From NCBI GenBank assembly GCA_024760905.1, contig CM045746.1:5142501-5206500 (forward strand): a stretch of 64,000 bases of DNA, given 5' to 3'. Positions 23,870-60,170 of this stretch are shown here, piece after piece; the stretch's first letter is position 1, and every line of letters starts with the position of its first letter. The translations under genes were made by a program, and so were the position numbers. This DNA is from Plotosus lineatus. Its lineage: Eukaryota; Chordata; Actinopteri; Siluriformes; Plotosidae. The notes under the pieces are model-generated. The model was not told the origin of the DNA, ran no database searches, and saw only the letters and a list, made by a program, of their open reading frames with translations.

Positions 23870-24235
23870 TGATCAGTGGTGGCCTGGTGGTAAGGTGCTG
23901 TATCACTGGTCCTAAGATTGGGGGTTCAAGCCTCACTCTCCATGGTTTGTCACTGTCCTCCCAGTGCAGCTAACTGGGTTATTAATTGCGGGCCATATCT
24001 GTCACTATTTGTGGTGAGAAGTTCATGTAAAAGATCCATTGCTGACTTTCAGCAAGAGTAGCTGCATAGCCATCAGCATGTTTCTGCCCGTCGATGGTCT
24101 GGCAAGCTTTCCAGGGTGTACTCTGCCCTCGCCAAGACTCGGGTGAGATGGGCGCCAGCTTCCTCGTGATTCTATTTAGGATTAAACAGTTCAAAAAAAT
24201 TAATGAATTTTTAGAAGAATTACACCACTGCAAAA
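23870..24235 (+). mobile_element. SINE family B with the common tail
   Basis: The head (GTGGTGGCCTGGTGGTAAGG) and B box (GGGTTCAAGCC) match family B. The body matches the split SINE at 20949, but after about 24092 it switches to the tail shared with family A SINEs (CCAGGGTGTACTCTGCCC... then GGATTAAACAGTTC and an AT-rich end). Its poorly preserved promoter boxes suggest an old copy. Confidence 0.8.
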
Positions 24236-24611
24236 TGGGTCAACTTTAATAACATCTAACTCAAAAAGTGAAGATTACAGTGCTTGCACATCTATCACAA
24301 AGCAACATTTGGTCAGAATTTGTGTAGGGTTCCAGATCTGCTGACAGAGAATGTTCTGATAAATATCGGACTTGTTGAGACAATAACTATAACAATATTT
24401 TTTGGAAATGAGGATAAGTAGGGAAGCAACCTGCCTTGGTGGAAGTTTGCACTCCTTGAGGATATTTATTATCAATAGGAGTAGTAGTAGTATTGTTGCT
24501 GTTGTTCTTCTTCCTCGTCTTCTAATTTCTCATGTCTAAAATCGTCCTCCTCCTGCTCCTCTAACCATGCCTGCTCCTCCTTCTTATCTTATTGTCTGTT
24601 TTTTCCTTCAG
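24236..24611. other. intergenic or intron sequence before the first recognised exon
   Basis: AT-rich sequence with a GTAGTAGTAG...TTCTTCTTCC triplet-rich stretch (24478-24530) and a pyrimidine-rich run leading into the splice acceptor at 24611. No coding signal was seen. Confidence 0.5.
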
Positions 24612-48082
<23,471 letters not shown>

Positions 48083-48567
48083 CAGCTTTGATTTTTCCTC
48101 TGCTTTTTCCCCCAGGGAAAAAATTTTCATTCACTCACATAATATGGAACTGACCTTACTGAAATAATCAACTAATTACATTGATATATAACCACTCACA
48201 CCCATCTTGTGTGTTTTCTCTCTCACTCTTTGATTTTTTCCTCAAACAGTAAAGAACTCCACACTGAGATGCTCTTTATTAATTAATTAATATTGATAAC
48301 ACTTGATAAAATTGAAATTGTTCTTTAACTACAGGGACACACTAACAGAGAAGGTGTGATGGAGAAATAATGCTATGTGATCAGAGACACTTACAGTATT
48401 AAATGAACCTCAAGAAAGTGCAATACTAACCTACGAACAACCAAAAGAAAGTGCATGCGCTCAGAAAGTATCTGACTGAAGTACAGTATCGATATAATAA
48501 TAACTAAAATTAATTTGTGTAATAAAATAAAAAACAAAACATGATGTATTTCTAATAATAATAATTT

Positions 48568-48570
<3 letters not shown>
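48083..48570 (+). other. putative FAM131 3' UTR
   Basis: Non-coding, AT-rich sequence after the stop codon. A canonical AATAAA lies at about 48521 within AATAAAATAAAAAAC, which could be the poly(A) signal. Transcript ends cannot be verified from sequence alone. Confidence 0.5.
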
Positions 48571-48599
<29 letters not shown>

Positions 48600-48630
48600 A
48601 GTGTGTGTGTGTGAGAGAGAGAGAGAGAGA
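48571..48630. repeat. (TA)n-(TG)n-(GA)n compound microsatellite
   Basis: TA repeats pass into TG then GA repeats. Confidence 0.9.
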
Positions 48631-48905
48631 CTGTATGACTGCATGTGTGTATAAAGCTCAAAAGTGTTTTTTCACCATTTGGCAATAATGTTGTCTGAAG
48701 TGTCCAGTATGTACCGTATTTTAGTTTCAAGTGATGTTTAATCCAACGGGACTAAGACACAAAATGTTCTAAGACACAGCACTGGTTAGATCAACATCAG
48801 CACTTTACAGTGACACTTCCACAGGCTGATATTTGTAATAATGTGGTTACACAAATAATCTTCCACCTGTACTGCACTCAAACACTACAACGGCACATTA
48901 TTTGA
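48631..48905. other. no feature recognised
   Basis: AT-rich sequence between the 3' UTR region and a SINE tail. Confidence 0.4.
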
Positions 48906-49038
48906 CCCTTTATCTCATTTATTCATTTTCTGAATCACTTTATCCTACTAAGGTGGCAGGGAGGCTGGACACCATCTCAGCTGTATCTGGATGAAGGTGG
49001 GGTACACCCCAAACAGTTTGCCAGAGCATCACATGGCA
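48906..49038 (-). mobile_element. common SINE tail at the edge of the second array
   Basis: Minus-strand tail with the phrase CTACTAAGGTGGCAGGGAGG, then GGTACACCCCAAACAG and TTGCCAGAGCATCACATGGC. It passes without a break into (CA)n and then the 28-bp array. Confidence 0.8.
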
Positions 49039-49057
49039 ACACACACACACACACACA

Positions 49058-49146
<89 letters not shown>
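49039..49146. repeat. (CA)n microsatellite
   Basis: More than 50 CA repeats with a few ATA/GCA interruptions. Confidence 0.97.
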
Positions 49147-49148
<2 letters not shown>

Positions 49149-49984
49149 TAATCCCATCCTTATTGGAACCTGTGACCTAAACCCACAATTAGCCTAACTT
49201 TAACGGAATCCCACTCATACCCCAACCATTACCGAATCGTACCCTTACTTTAATTAATTCCCACCATAACCTCAACATAATCCCACTTTTATCCGAACTC
49301 TAACCTAATCCCTCCGTGACTCTAACCTTAGTCTAATCCCACCCTTATTCTAACCTTAACCTGATCTTACCCTTATTCTAACCATAACCTAATCCCACTC
49401 TGACTTGAAATTTAACCTGATCCCACCCTTACTCTAACCTTAACATAATACCACCCTTACTCTAACCTTAACGTAACACAACCATGACTCGAATTTAGAC
49501 CGAATCCCATGGTTACTCTAACCTGAAACTAATCCCACCCTTTCACTAACCCTAACCTGATCCCACCGTTACTCTAACCTTAATCTAATCCCACTTTTAC
49601 GCTAACTTTAACGTAATCCCACCCTTACTCTAACCTTAACCTGATCACACCCTCACTCAAACCTGAACCTGATCACACCCTGACTCTAAATTTAACCTAA
49701 TCCCAATCTTACTCTTAACTTTAACGTAACCTACCATTACTCTAACTTTAATATAATCTCACCTTTACTCTAACGTTAATCTAAGCCCACCCTTCCTTGT
49801 ACCTTATCCTGATCCTACCCCTACTCTAACCCTATCCTCATCCTACTGTTACTGTAACCATAACCTACTCCCACTCATACTCTAACCTTAACGTAATACC
49901 ACCATGACTCTAACCTTAACCAAATGCCACCCTCACTCTAACCTTGAGCTAATCCCACTTTTACTGGAACTTTAACCTAATATA

Positions 49985-50235
49985 TTATATATTGTGGATG
50001 CTCATACACATGAATGCTCAATGCGCATGAGACCCCAGCACTCCCTGCGCTCCAGGTACCCGTCACCACTGTACGGCACCAGTTGTTGTGTTGTTCTATC
50101 CTTTTGATGCTGAGCACAAAGCAGGAAGCAACAACTCCCAAATTTTAATGTCTCATGGTATGACACAGCCGGAATCGAACTCCGACCTTCCGGAGGATAA
50201 AGCGGACGCTCTACCAACTGAGCTAAATCCCCGGT
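49985..50235 (-). mobile_element. SINE family C inside the array
   Basis: Minus-strand copy: on the minus strand the head is GGGGATTTAGCTCAGTTGG and TAGAGC, with B box GGAGTTCGATTCC, then the same body as at 31768 and an end at ATATAATATA. No acceptor stem. Confidence 0.88.
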
Positions 50236-51179
50236 AAACCTAATCCCACCATTACGTTAAGCTTAACCAAATCCCAGCCTTCCTGTCACGTTAACCTAAT
50301 CCCACCCTTACTCAAACCTTAACCTAATCCTACCCACACTCTTACTTTAACCTAATCCCACCCGTACTCTTACTTTAATCTGATCCCACCCTTACGCTAA
50401 CTTCAACCTAATCCCACCCTTACTCTAACCTTAACATAATACCACCCTTAACCTCTAACCTCTACCTCTAACCTTAACGTAATGCAGCCATGACTTGAAT
50501 TTAGGACGAATCCCACGGTTACTCTAATCTTAACCTAATCCACCCTTTCTCTAACCTGAACCTGATCCTACCCTTTCGCTAACCCTAACCTAATCCCACC
50601 CTTACTCTAACCTTAACAAAATCCAACCATGACTCAAATTTAGACCGAATCCCAACGTTACTCTGACCTTAAACTGATCCTATCCTTACTCTAACCTTCA
50701 CCTATTGCCACCTTTACTCTAACCTTAACCTAATCCCACTTTTAGTCTAACCTTAATGTAATCCCACCATTACTCTAACCTTATCCCATCCTTACTCTAA
50801 CCTCAACCTGATCACACCCTCACTCAAATCTGAACCTGATCACACCCTGACTCTAAACTTAACCTAATCCCAGTCTTACTCTTAACTTTAAGGTAACCTA
50901 CCAGTACTGTAACTTCAACCTAATCTTACCTTTACTCTAACCTTAATCTAAGACCACCCTTCCTTGTACCTTATCCTGATCCTACCCCTACTCTAACCCT
51001 AAACTGATCCTACTGCTATTGTAACCTTAACCTAATGCCACCCTTACTCTAACCTTAACCTAATCCCACTCTTACCTTAATGTAATATCACCATGACTCT
51101 AGCCTTAACCGAATCCCACCGTTACTCTAACCTTAACCAAATGCCACCCTCACTCTAACCTTGAGCTGATCTCTTACTC

Positions 51180-51420
51180 AAACTTTAACCTAATATATTA
51201 TATATTGTGGATGCTGATACACACGTATGCTCAATGCACATGAGACCCCAGCGCTCCGGGTACCCATCAGCACTGTACGGCACCAGTTGTTGCGTTGTTC
51301 TAGCTTTTTGATGCTGAGCGCCAAGCAGGAAGCAACAACTCCCAAATTTTAACATCTCATGGTATGAGGCAGCTAGATTCGAACTCCGACCTTCCGGAGG
51401 ATAAAGCGGACGCTCAACCA
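51180..51420 (-). mobile_element. SINE family C inside the array, second copy
   Basis: The same element as at 49985 with the same array sequence on both sides (TTTAACCTAATATATTATAT at the left), so this is a duplicate block and not a second insertion. The head end is degraded. Confidence 0.85.
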
Positions 51421-53557
51421 ACCAACCAACCTAATCCCACCATTACGTTAACCTTAACCAAATCTCAGCCTTACTCTAACCTTAACCTAATCCTACCCTT
51501 ACTCTAACCTTAAGAATATCCAATCATGACTCGAATTTAGACCGAATCCCACCGTTACTCTAATCTTAAACTGATCCAACCCTTACTCTAACCTTCACCT
51601 ATTGCCACCGTTACTCTAACCTTAAGCTAATCCCACTCTTACTCTAACCTTAATGTAATCCCACCATTACTTTAACCTTAACCGAATCTCACGCTTACTC
51701 TAACCTTAACCCGATCACACCCTCACTCAAAGCTGAACCTAATCCTACCCTTACTCTAACCCTTCCCTGATCCTACTTTTACTGTAACCTTAACCTAATG
51801 CCACCCTTACTCTAACCTTTACCTAGTCCTACTCTTACTCTAACCTTAACGTAATACCATCATGACTCTAACCTTAACTGAATCCCACCGTTACTCTAAC
51901 CTTAACCAAATGCCACCCTTACTCTAACCTTAACCAAATGCCACCATTACATTAACCTTAACCAAATCTCAGTCTTACTCTAATCTTAACCTAATCCCAC
52001 CCTTACTCTAATCTTAACCTGATCCCACCCTTGTTCTAACCTGAACCTAATTCTACCCTTACTCTAACCTTAACGTAATCCAACCATTACTCAAATTTAG
52101 ACCGAATCCAACCTTTACTTCAACCTTCGCCTAATCCCGCCCTTACTCTAACCTTAACCTAATGCCATCCTTACTCTAAACTTAACCTATTTCCACCCTT
52201 ACTGTAACCTTAACATAATCCAAACATGACTCGAATTTAGACCAAATCCCACCGTTACTCTAACCTTAACCTGTTCCTATCCTTACTCTAACCTTCCCCT
52301 AATGCCACCCTTACTCGAACCTTAATGTAACCCAACCATTGCTCAAATTAAGACCAAATCCCACCATTAATCTAACGTTCACCTAATCCTACCCTGACAC
52401 TAACCTTAACCTGATCCTTCCTTTGCTCTAACTCTAACCTTATCCCACTGTTACTCTAACCTTAATCTAATCCCACCATTACTCTCATTTTAACCAAATC
52501 TCACCGTCACTCTAACCTTAACCGTATCCCACCCATACTCTAACCTTAACCTAATCCCACCCTTACTCTAACCTTAACGTAATCCAACCATTACTCGAAT
52601 TTAGACCGAATCCCACCGTTAATCTACCCTTAACCTAATCCCACCCTTATTGTAACCTTAACCTGATCCTACCCTTACTCTCATCCTAACCTGATGCCAC
52701 TGTTACTCTAACCTTAAGATAATCCTCCCGTAACTCTGAATTTAACCTAATCCCACCGTTACTCTCATTTTAACCTAATCCCTCCCTTACCCTGTGTTAA
52801 CCTAATTCCACCCTTACTCTAACACTAACCTAATTCAACGCTTAGTCTAACCTGAACATAATCCAACCAATACTCAAATTAAGACCGAATCCCACTGTTA
52901 CTCTCACTTTAACCTAATCCCACCCTTACTCTAATCTTAACCTGATTCTACCCTTACTCTAGCCTTCACCTATTGCCACTCTTACTCTAAAATGAACCTA
53001 ATCCCACTCTTATTCTAACCTTAAAGTAATCCCACCATTACTCTAACTTTAACCTAATCCCACCCTTACTGTAACCTTAACCTGATCCCAACCTCAATCT
53101 TACCTGAACCCACACTTACTCTAACCTTAACCTAATCCCACCATTACTCTAACCTTAACATAATCCCCCATTACTCTAAACTTAACCTAATGTCACCCTT
53201 ACTCTAACCTTAATCTAATTCCACCCTTACTTGTACCATATCCTGATCCCACCGTCTCGCTAACTTTAACCTGATCCCACCGTTACTCTAACCGTAAACC
53301 AATCCCACCCTGACTCTAACCCTAACCTGATCCCAGCTTTAATCTAACCTTAACCTGATCCCACTCTTACTCTAATCTTAACGTAATCCTACAATTGCTC
53401 TAACCTTAACTAAATCCCACCATGATGCTAACCCTAACCTTATCTCACCCTTAATCTAACCTTAATGTAATCCCACCATTACTCGAACCTCAACCTAATC
53501 CCATGCATACTCTTACCTTAACCTGAACCCAAACAGCTTGCCCGAGCATCACAGGGC

Positions 53558-53558
<1 letters not shown>

Positions 53559-53617
<59 letters not shown>
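53559..53617. repeat. (CA)n within a second copy of the SINE-tail/CA/array junction
   Basis: The run is preceded by GCTTGCCCGAGCATCACAGG, as before the run at 49039, and followed by CTTAATCCCATTTTATTTT. The 53618-53853 stretch is non-array, ordinary sequence. Confidence 0.85.
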
Positions 53618-53618
<1 letters not shown>

Positions 53619-53850
53619 TAATCCCATTTTATTTTAATCTGTGACCTAAACTCACTTAGTCTGTGGGGATTATTATTGGCATAGTAGAGTATATACCTAA
53701 TCCTAGGCTTAACCACCATAACTAAATGCCGAGCCCCAACCTTTTCTTTAACCCAAAATTCTAACGGCAACACTAAAACCAAATTACTAAAACAATCTCA
53801 TCCTTTATCAAGAAGTGAGGACCTGCCAAATGATCCGCAAAACAGCAGCA

Positions 53851-53853
<3 letters not shown>

Positions 53854-53881
<28 letters not shown>
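53854..53881. repeat. (CA)n, third junction copy
   Basis: The run is followed by CCTTAATCCCATTTTATTTT and GACCTAAACTCACAATTAGC, which matches the start of the array at 49147. Confidence 0.85.
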
Positions 53882-53883
<2 letters not shown>

Positions 53884-54245
53884 TAATCCCATTTTATTTT
53901 AATCTGTGACCTAAACTCACAATTAGCCTAACTTTAACCGAATCCCACTCATACCCCAGCCATTACTTAATCGAACACTTACTTTAATCAATTCCCACCA
54001 TAACCTCAACATAATCTCACGTTTATCTGAACCTTAACCTTATGCCACCCTTACTCTACCCTTAACCTTATGCCACCCTTACTCTAACCGTAACGTGATC
54101 TCACACTTACTCTAACCTTAACCTAATCCCACCCTTACTCGAACTTTAACCTAATCCCACCCTAACTTGAACCTTAACCTAATCCCACCCATATTCGAAC
54201 CTTAACCTAATCCCGCCCATACTCTTACCTTAACCTGATGTTAAC

Positions 54246-55059
54246 CAGTGGTTCCTAACCTGGGTTCAATCGAACCCTAGGGGTTCGGTGAGTCAGTCTC
54301 AGGGGTTCGGCGGAGGTCAAGACACACACCTGACTCATATTCATGACGACACGCCCCGCTTGGCCATCATTGGCTGCAGCTGATCACGCTACATTGTTTG
54401 GCCAATCTGTGCTGCAGGAAATTTGGTATGCTCAGTAGTCGAATTGTAACTGTTGTTATGGTACGTCGTGTGATTTCTTTCTTAATGTTTTAATCCACAC
54501 TATGTTGAGTAAAAAAGAAAGTGGTCGGACGAATATGTACAACATGGATTCACATATATAACGGAACGTGATATTTGTTGACGTCCTATCTGCATGATTT
54601 GCAAAGTAGGATCAACCCTGTACTGACTGACTTATACATACATGTATATGTACATATAATATCAATAAATACATATTCAATACTAAAAATGCTTATAATG
54701 ACGATTAAACGTTAAAAAATAATGCATAATATGTAAATAAAACAAATGCACACATATACAGACGCACGCGCGCGTTCACACACAGATGCGCATGCACGCA
54801 CTCAGATGCGCACCTCACATAAAAATGTAAGTAGTTATGATGGGGGGGGTTCATGCATTGTATTGGTTTTGTTCTTTGAACACAGTGATGTTAATGCACG
54901 GTTCATTTTGGTGCCCCAGTAAAAACATATACCTATGTCTTGAATTTGAAAAAAAAAAAAAAAAAAAATCACATTTTATTTTTCACTAAAGAAGGGTTCG
55001 GTGAATAAGCATATGAAACTGGTGGGGTTCAGTACCGCCAACAAGGTTAACAACCACTG
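54246..55059. mobile_element. non-autonomous hAT-type element
   Basis: It begins CAGTGGTTCCTAACCTGGG and ends GGTTAACAACCACTG, imperfect inverted repeats of the CAGTGGTT type typical of hAT elements. The flanks are array sequence, so a target duplication could not be confirmed. There is no transposase frame; the interior is AT-rich with a G run and an A run. Confidence 0.78.
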
Positions 55060-55518
55060 CCTTAACCTAATCTCATTCTTATGCTAACCTTAACCTAGTC
55101 CCACCCTCACTTTAACCTTAACCTGATCCTACACTGACTCTAACCTTAACTTGATCCTACCCTTACTGTAACCTTAATGTGATTCTAGCCTTACATTAAC
55201 CCTATCTTGATCCCACTGTTACTCTAACCTTAACTTGATCTCACCATTACTTTAACTTTAACCTAATTCCACCCTCACTCTCACCTTAACCTAATCACAT
55301 CCTTACTTGAACCTTATCCTGATCCCACTGTCTCGCTAATCTTATCCTGATCCCACCATTACTCTAACCTTAACCTAATCCCACCCTTACTCAAACTTTA
55401 TCCTGATCCCACCGTCTCGTTAACCTTAACCTGATTCCCCTTTACTTCGCCTTAACCTAATCTCACCCATACTTTTATCTTAACCTTATCTCACCCTTAC
55501 TCTAACCTTAATCTAATC

Positions 55519-56520
55519 TCACCCATACTGTTACTTTAACCTGATCTCACTGTTACTCTAACCTTAACCTGATCCCACCCTTACTCTAACCATAATCTGA
55601 TCCTACCCTTACTCTAACCTTAACCTGATCCCACTTATACTCTAACCTTAACCTAATCCCTTCCTTACTCTAATTCTATCCTGATCCCGTTGTTACTGTA
55701 AACTTAACCTAATTTACCTTAACCGTTAAATTAACCTTAAAGTAATACCTCCGTTACACTTACCTTAACCTAATCCCACCCTTACTCTAACCATAACCTA
55801 ATCCCACCCTTACTCAAACCTTATCCTGATCCCACCAGCATGCTAACCTTAACCGGATCCTATCCTTACTCTAACCCTAACTTAATCCCACCGTTATTCT
55901 AATGTTAACCTATTTCCGCCCTTACTCTAACGTTAACCTATTTCAACCCTTACTCTCATTTTAACTTAATCCCACCCTTACTCTAACCTCAATCTAATCC
56001 CACCTACTACTCTAACGTTAACCAATTTACACCCTCAATCTAACATTAAGATAATTCCACCGTGACTCTAAACCTAACATAATCCAACTATTACTTGAAT
56101 TTAAACCGAATCCTACCGTTACTCTACCCTTAACCTAATCCCACTGTTAATCTCATTTTAACCTAATCCCATTGTTAGTCTAACCATAACCTGATCCCAC
56201 CCTTACTCTAACCTTAACTTAATCCCACTCTTACTCTAACCTTAACCTGACCCCACCCTTACTCTAACCTTAACCTGACCCCACCCTTACTCTAACCTTA
56301 ACCTGACCCCACCCTTACTCTAACCTTAATCTAATCCCATCTTTACTCTCATTTTAATCTAATCCCACTCTTACTTTAACCTTAACCTGATTCTTCCTTT
56401 ACTCTCATCCTCTCCTGATCCCACTGTTACTCTAACCTTAACTTAATATCACCTTTACTCTAACCTTAAACTGATCCCCTTCTTACTCTAACCTTAACAT
56501 AATCCCACCATTACTCTAAC
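55519..56520. repeat. duplicated block of the array, copy 1
   Basis: The sequence corresponds to 59090-60170 over most of its length, with the same run of unusual variants (CTTATACTCTAACC, CCGTTAAATTAACC, ACCTCCGTTACACTTACC, TTAAACTGATCCCCTTC). Some units are missing or extra between the copies. Confidence 0.8.
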
Positions 56521-57114
56521 CTTAACCTAATCCCACCATTCTGCTTACCTTAACTTAATCCCACCCTTACTCAAACTTTATCCTGATCCCACCGTCTCGT
56601 TAACCTTAACCTGATTCCCCCTTACTTCGCCTTAACCTAATCTCACCCATACTTTTATCTTAACCTTATCCCACCCTTACTCTAACCATAACCTAATCCC
56701 ACCCTTATTCTAACCTTAATCTAATCCCACCCTTACTTTAATTTTAACCTGATCCCACCCCTTTTTTTAACCTTAATGTAATCCCACCCTTACTTTAATT
56801 TTAACCGGATCCCACCCTTTTTTCTAACCTTAACCTGACCCCACCCTTCCTCTACTCTTGACATAACCCCATTCTTACTCTTACCTTAACCTGATCCGAT
56901 TGTTACTTTAACCTTACCCTAATCCCACTCTTACTCTAACCTGAACGTAAACCCACCCCTACTCTAACTTTAACATAATCCCACCATGACTCTAACCTTA
57001 ACCTAATCCCATCCTTACTCTAACCTGAATCTAATCCTACCATTATTCTAATTTTAACCTTAATCATCTTTACTCTAACATTAACCTAATCCCACCCTTA
57101 CTTTAACCTTAACC

Positions 57115-57931
57115 CAGTGGTTCTCAAATAGTGGGGCATGCCCCCCTGGGGAAGGGGGGTGTCGGTGCAATGCTGGGGGGGGGGGGGGGGGGTTTGACCC
57201 CAGGGAACATGCTTTTTTGCCGTATTAGGATAAAATGTAATTCTACATCCACTACAGCTGGTGGCAGTGGCTTCCTCACTGTTAGAGTGTGCCCAGAGGT
57301 AAAATAAGAAGTGAAGTTGATAAACCCACCATGGAAATTTTTAACAGGGACGGAAAGAGAGGCAGAGAGAGATAGAGACAGTGAGAGAAACGACAGTCTC
57401 CAGAAAGATAAGTTGAGGAGGTATGATGAAGCGGATGTAGCACTCGGCTTCACTGTACCTGCGGTGAGAAACGAGGAAAGACCACTGTGTTTACTGCATT
57501 TGAAAACATTGGCAGCGCACAATATGAACCCAAATAAATTCAGGCGTCATTTAAAGACATCATACCCCGATCACATGATGAGCCGTATGAGTTTTTTTTA
57601 GCGAAAACGTGCTGAGTATTGCCAACAACCATCCCGCTTTGTGAATTATATTCCAGCAAACCAGCAAGCTCTGTTAGCATCAGATCAGGTGGAGGTCCAA
57701 ACTGTTCAGTGTAGAAAACCCCACAGCACAGCAGAGGAACTGATCCTACCTGCAGCACACACGGTCTCCGTCATGCTGGATGACGTCACTGCTGTGAAAA
57801 TAAGTCCAGGTCCCAGTTCAGCATTGAGCAGGAGCTGAGAGTTCAGTATCGTGCTTTAAACCGGCTTCGAAAAGCTGTGCACTGCAAAACATGCTCATTA
57901 TAGCCATTAATCTGGACTTAATCATTTTGAC

Positions 57932-58017
<86 letters not shown>

Positions 58018-58048
58018 TTATATTATATTATATATAATAATAATATAC

Positions 58049-58088
<40 letters not shown>

Positions 58089-58551
58089 CAAATTGTTTTA
58101 TTCATTTTTGTTTTGTAGGTTAAAGTGTTTTATATATTGTGCTCGTGAGTTAATATTGCTGATCAATTTGAATGTATTATTATTTATTGATTTTATTTTT
58201 TTTAATTTTTCAATACGAAAAGGTTCAAATTGTTGGTCAAAAAATGTTTCCAGTTTAAATAAGGATACTTTTTTATTTCAGGCAAATTGATGCACTTGAA
58301 ATCTTTTTGTTTAAAGACTAAAAAATTGTCAATAAAGTTATTCTTTGTTTGACGTTGATTTATATTTCTTCATTTTTTGTATTTCATAATGACAATAAGG
58401 ATTTATTATGTTAATAAGGATACAGTGTATGCAGAGGGTTACTTATAACAATTTTTAGACAAATAACACTAAGTATTTATATTGGGGTGGGTGGATGGGA
58501 ATGTCCCCCTCTTTCTAGGGGGGCGAGACAGAAAATAATTGAGAAGCATTG
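57115..58551. mobile_element. hAT element, internally deleted
   Basis: It begins CAGTGGTTCTCAAATAGTGG and ends AATTGAGAAGCATTG. The flanking octamers CCTTAACC (57107-57114) and CCTTAACA (58552-58559) match at 7 of 8, though this resembles the array. It is the same family as 33760-35039, in the opposite orientation. The interior keeps a transposase N-terminal fragment, and TAA, TA and TTA runs at 57935-58085 in the AT-rich half. Confidence 0.85.
57395..57838 (+). pseudogene. hAT transposase fragment with BED-type zinc finger
   Basis: It reads KLRRYDEADVALGFTV, CLLHLKTLAA, NKFRRHLKTSYPDH, a stop, then SRFVNYIPANQQALLAS and EELILPAAHTVSVMLDD. This pattern (Cys pair then His pair, then a helical stretch) is that of the N-terminal BED finger of hAT transposases related to those of ZBED/SCAND3-type genes. 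The rest of the transposase is deleted. The final part (about 57840-57900) joins an end fragment. Confidence 0.75.
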
Positions 58552-59089
58552 CCTTAACATAATCCCTCTCTTAATGTAACTTTAACGTAATCCAACCCTT
58601 ATTGTAACCTTAACCTGATCCCATTGTTACTCTAATTTGAATGTAATCCCACTGTTATGCTTCCCATAACCTAATCCCAGCCTTACTCTAGCCTTAACCT
58701 GATCCCACCAACACGCTAACCTTAACCTGATCCCAACCTTACTCTAATCTTTACCTGATCCCAGCCTGACTCTGACTTTAACCTAATCCCACCCTTACTC
58801 TAACCTTTACCTAATTCCACCCATACGCTAACCTTAACCTGATCCCATTGTTACTCTAATCTTAACCTAATCCCACTATTACTTGAACCATAACAACCCT
58901 TACTCTAACCATTACATAGTCCCAGCATTACATTTACCTTAACCTGATCCCACCCTGACTCTAGCTTTAACCTGATTCCACCGACACGCTAACCTTATCC
59001 TGATCACACCGACACGCTGACCTTAACCTGATCCCACTGTCACTCTAACCTTAACCTGATCCCACCCTTACCCTAACCTTAACCTAATC

Positions 59090-60170
59090 TCACCCATACT
59101 GTTACTTTAACCTGATCTCACTGTGACTCTAACCTTAACCTAATCCCACCCTTACTCTAACCATAATCTGATCCTACCCTTACTCTAACCTTAACCTGAT
59201 CCCACTTATACTCTAACCTTAACCTAATCCCTTCCTTACTCTAATTCTATCCTGATCCCGTTGTTACTGTAAACTTAACCTAATTTACCTTAACCGTTAA
59301 ATTAACCTTAAAGTAATACCTCCGTTACACTTACCTTAACCTAATCCCACCCTTACTCTAACCATAACCTAATCCCACCCTTACTCAAACCTTATCCTGA
59401 TCCCACCAGCATGCTAACCTGAACCGGATCCTATCCTTACTCTAACCCTAACTTAATCCCACCGTTACTCTAATGTTAACCTATTTCCGCCCTTACTCTA
59501 ACGTTAACCTATTTCAACCCTTACTCTCATTTTAACTTAATCCCACCCTTACTCTAACCTCAATCTAATCCCACCTACTACTCTAACGTTAACCAATTTA
59601 CACCCTCAATCTAACATTAAGATAATTCCACCGTGACTCTAAACCTAACATAATCCAACTATTACTTGAATTTAAACCGAATCCTACCGTTACTCTACCC
59701 TTAACCTAATCCCACTGTTAATCTCATTTTAACCTGATCCCATTGTTAGTCTAACCATAACCTGATCCCACCCTTACTCTAACCTTAACTTAATCCCACT
59801 CTTACTATATATAACCTTAATGTAATCCCAACATTAGTCTATTCTTAACATAATCCCACCATTACTCCAGCCTTAACCTATTCCCACCCTTACTCTAACC
59901 TTAACCTGGCCCCACCCTTACTCTAACCTTAACCTGACCCCACCCTTACTCTAACCTTTACCTAATCCCACCCTTACTCTAACCTTAATCTAATCCCATC
60001 TTTACTCTCATTTTAATCTAATCCCACTCTTACTTTAACCTTAACTTGATTCTTCCTTTACTCTCATCCTATCCTGATCCCACTGTTACTCTAACCTTAA
60101 CTTAATATCACCTTTACTCTAACCTTAAACTGATCCCCTTCTTACTCTAACCTTAACATAATCCCCCCAT
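59090..60170. repeat. duplicated block of the array, copy 2
   Basis: Copy of 55519-56520 lying about 3.6 kb to the right. The hAT at 57115 lies in the intervening stretch. Confidence 0.8.
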
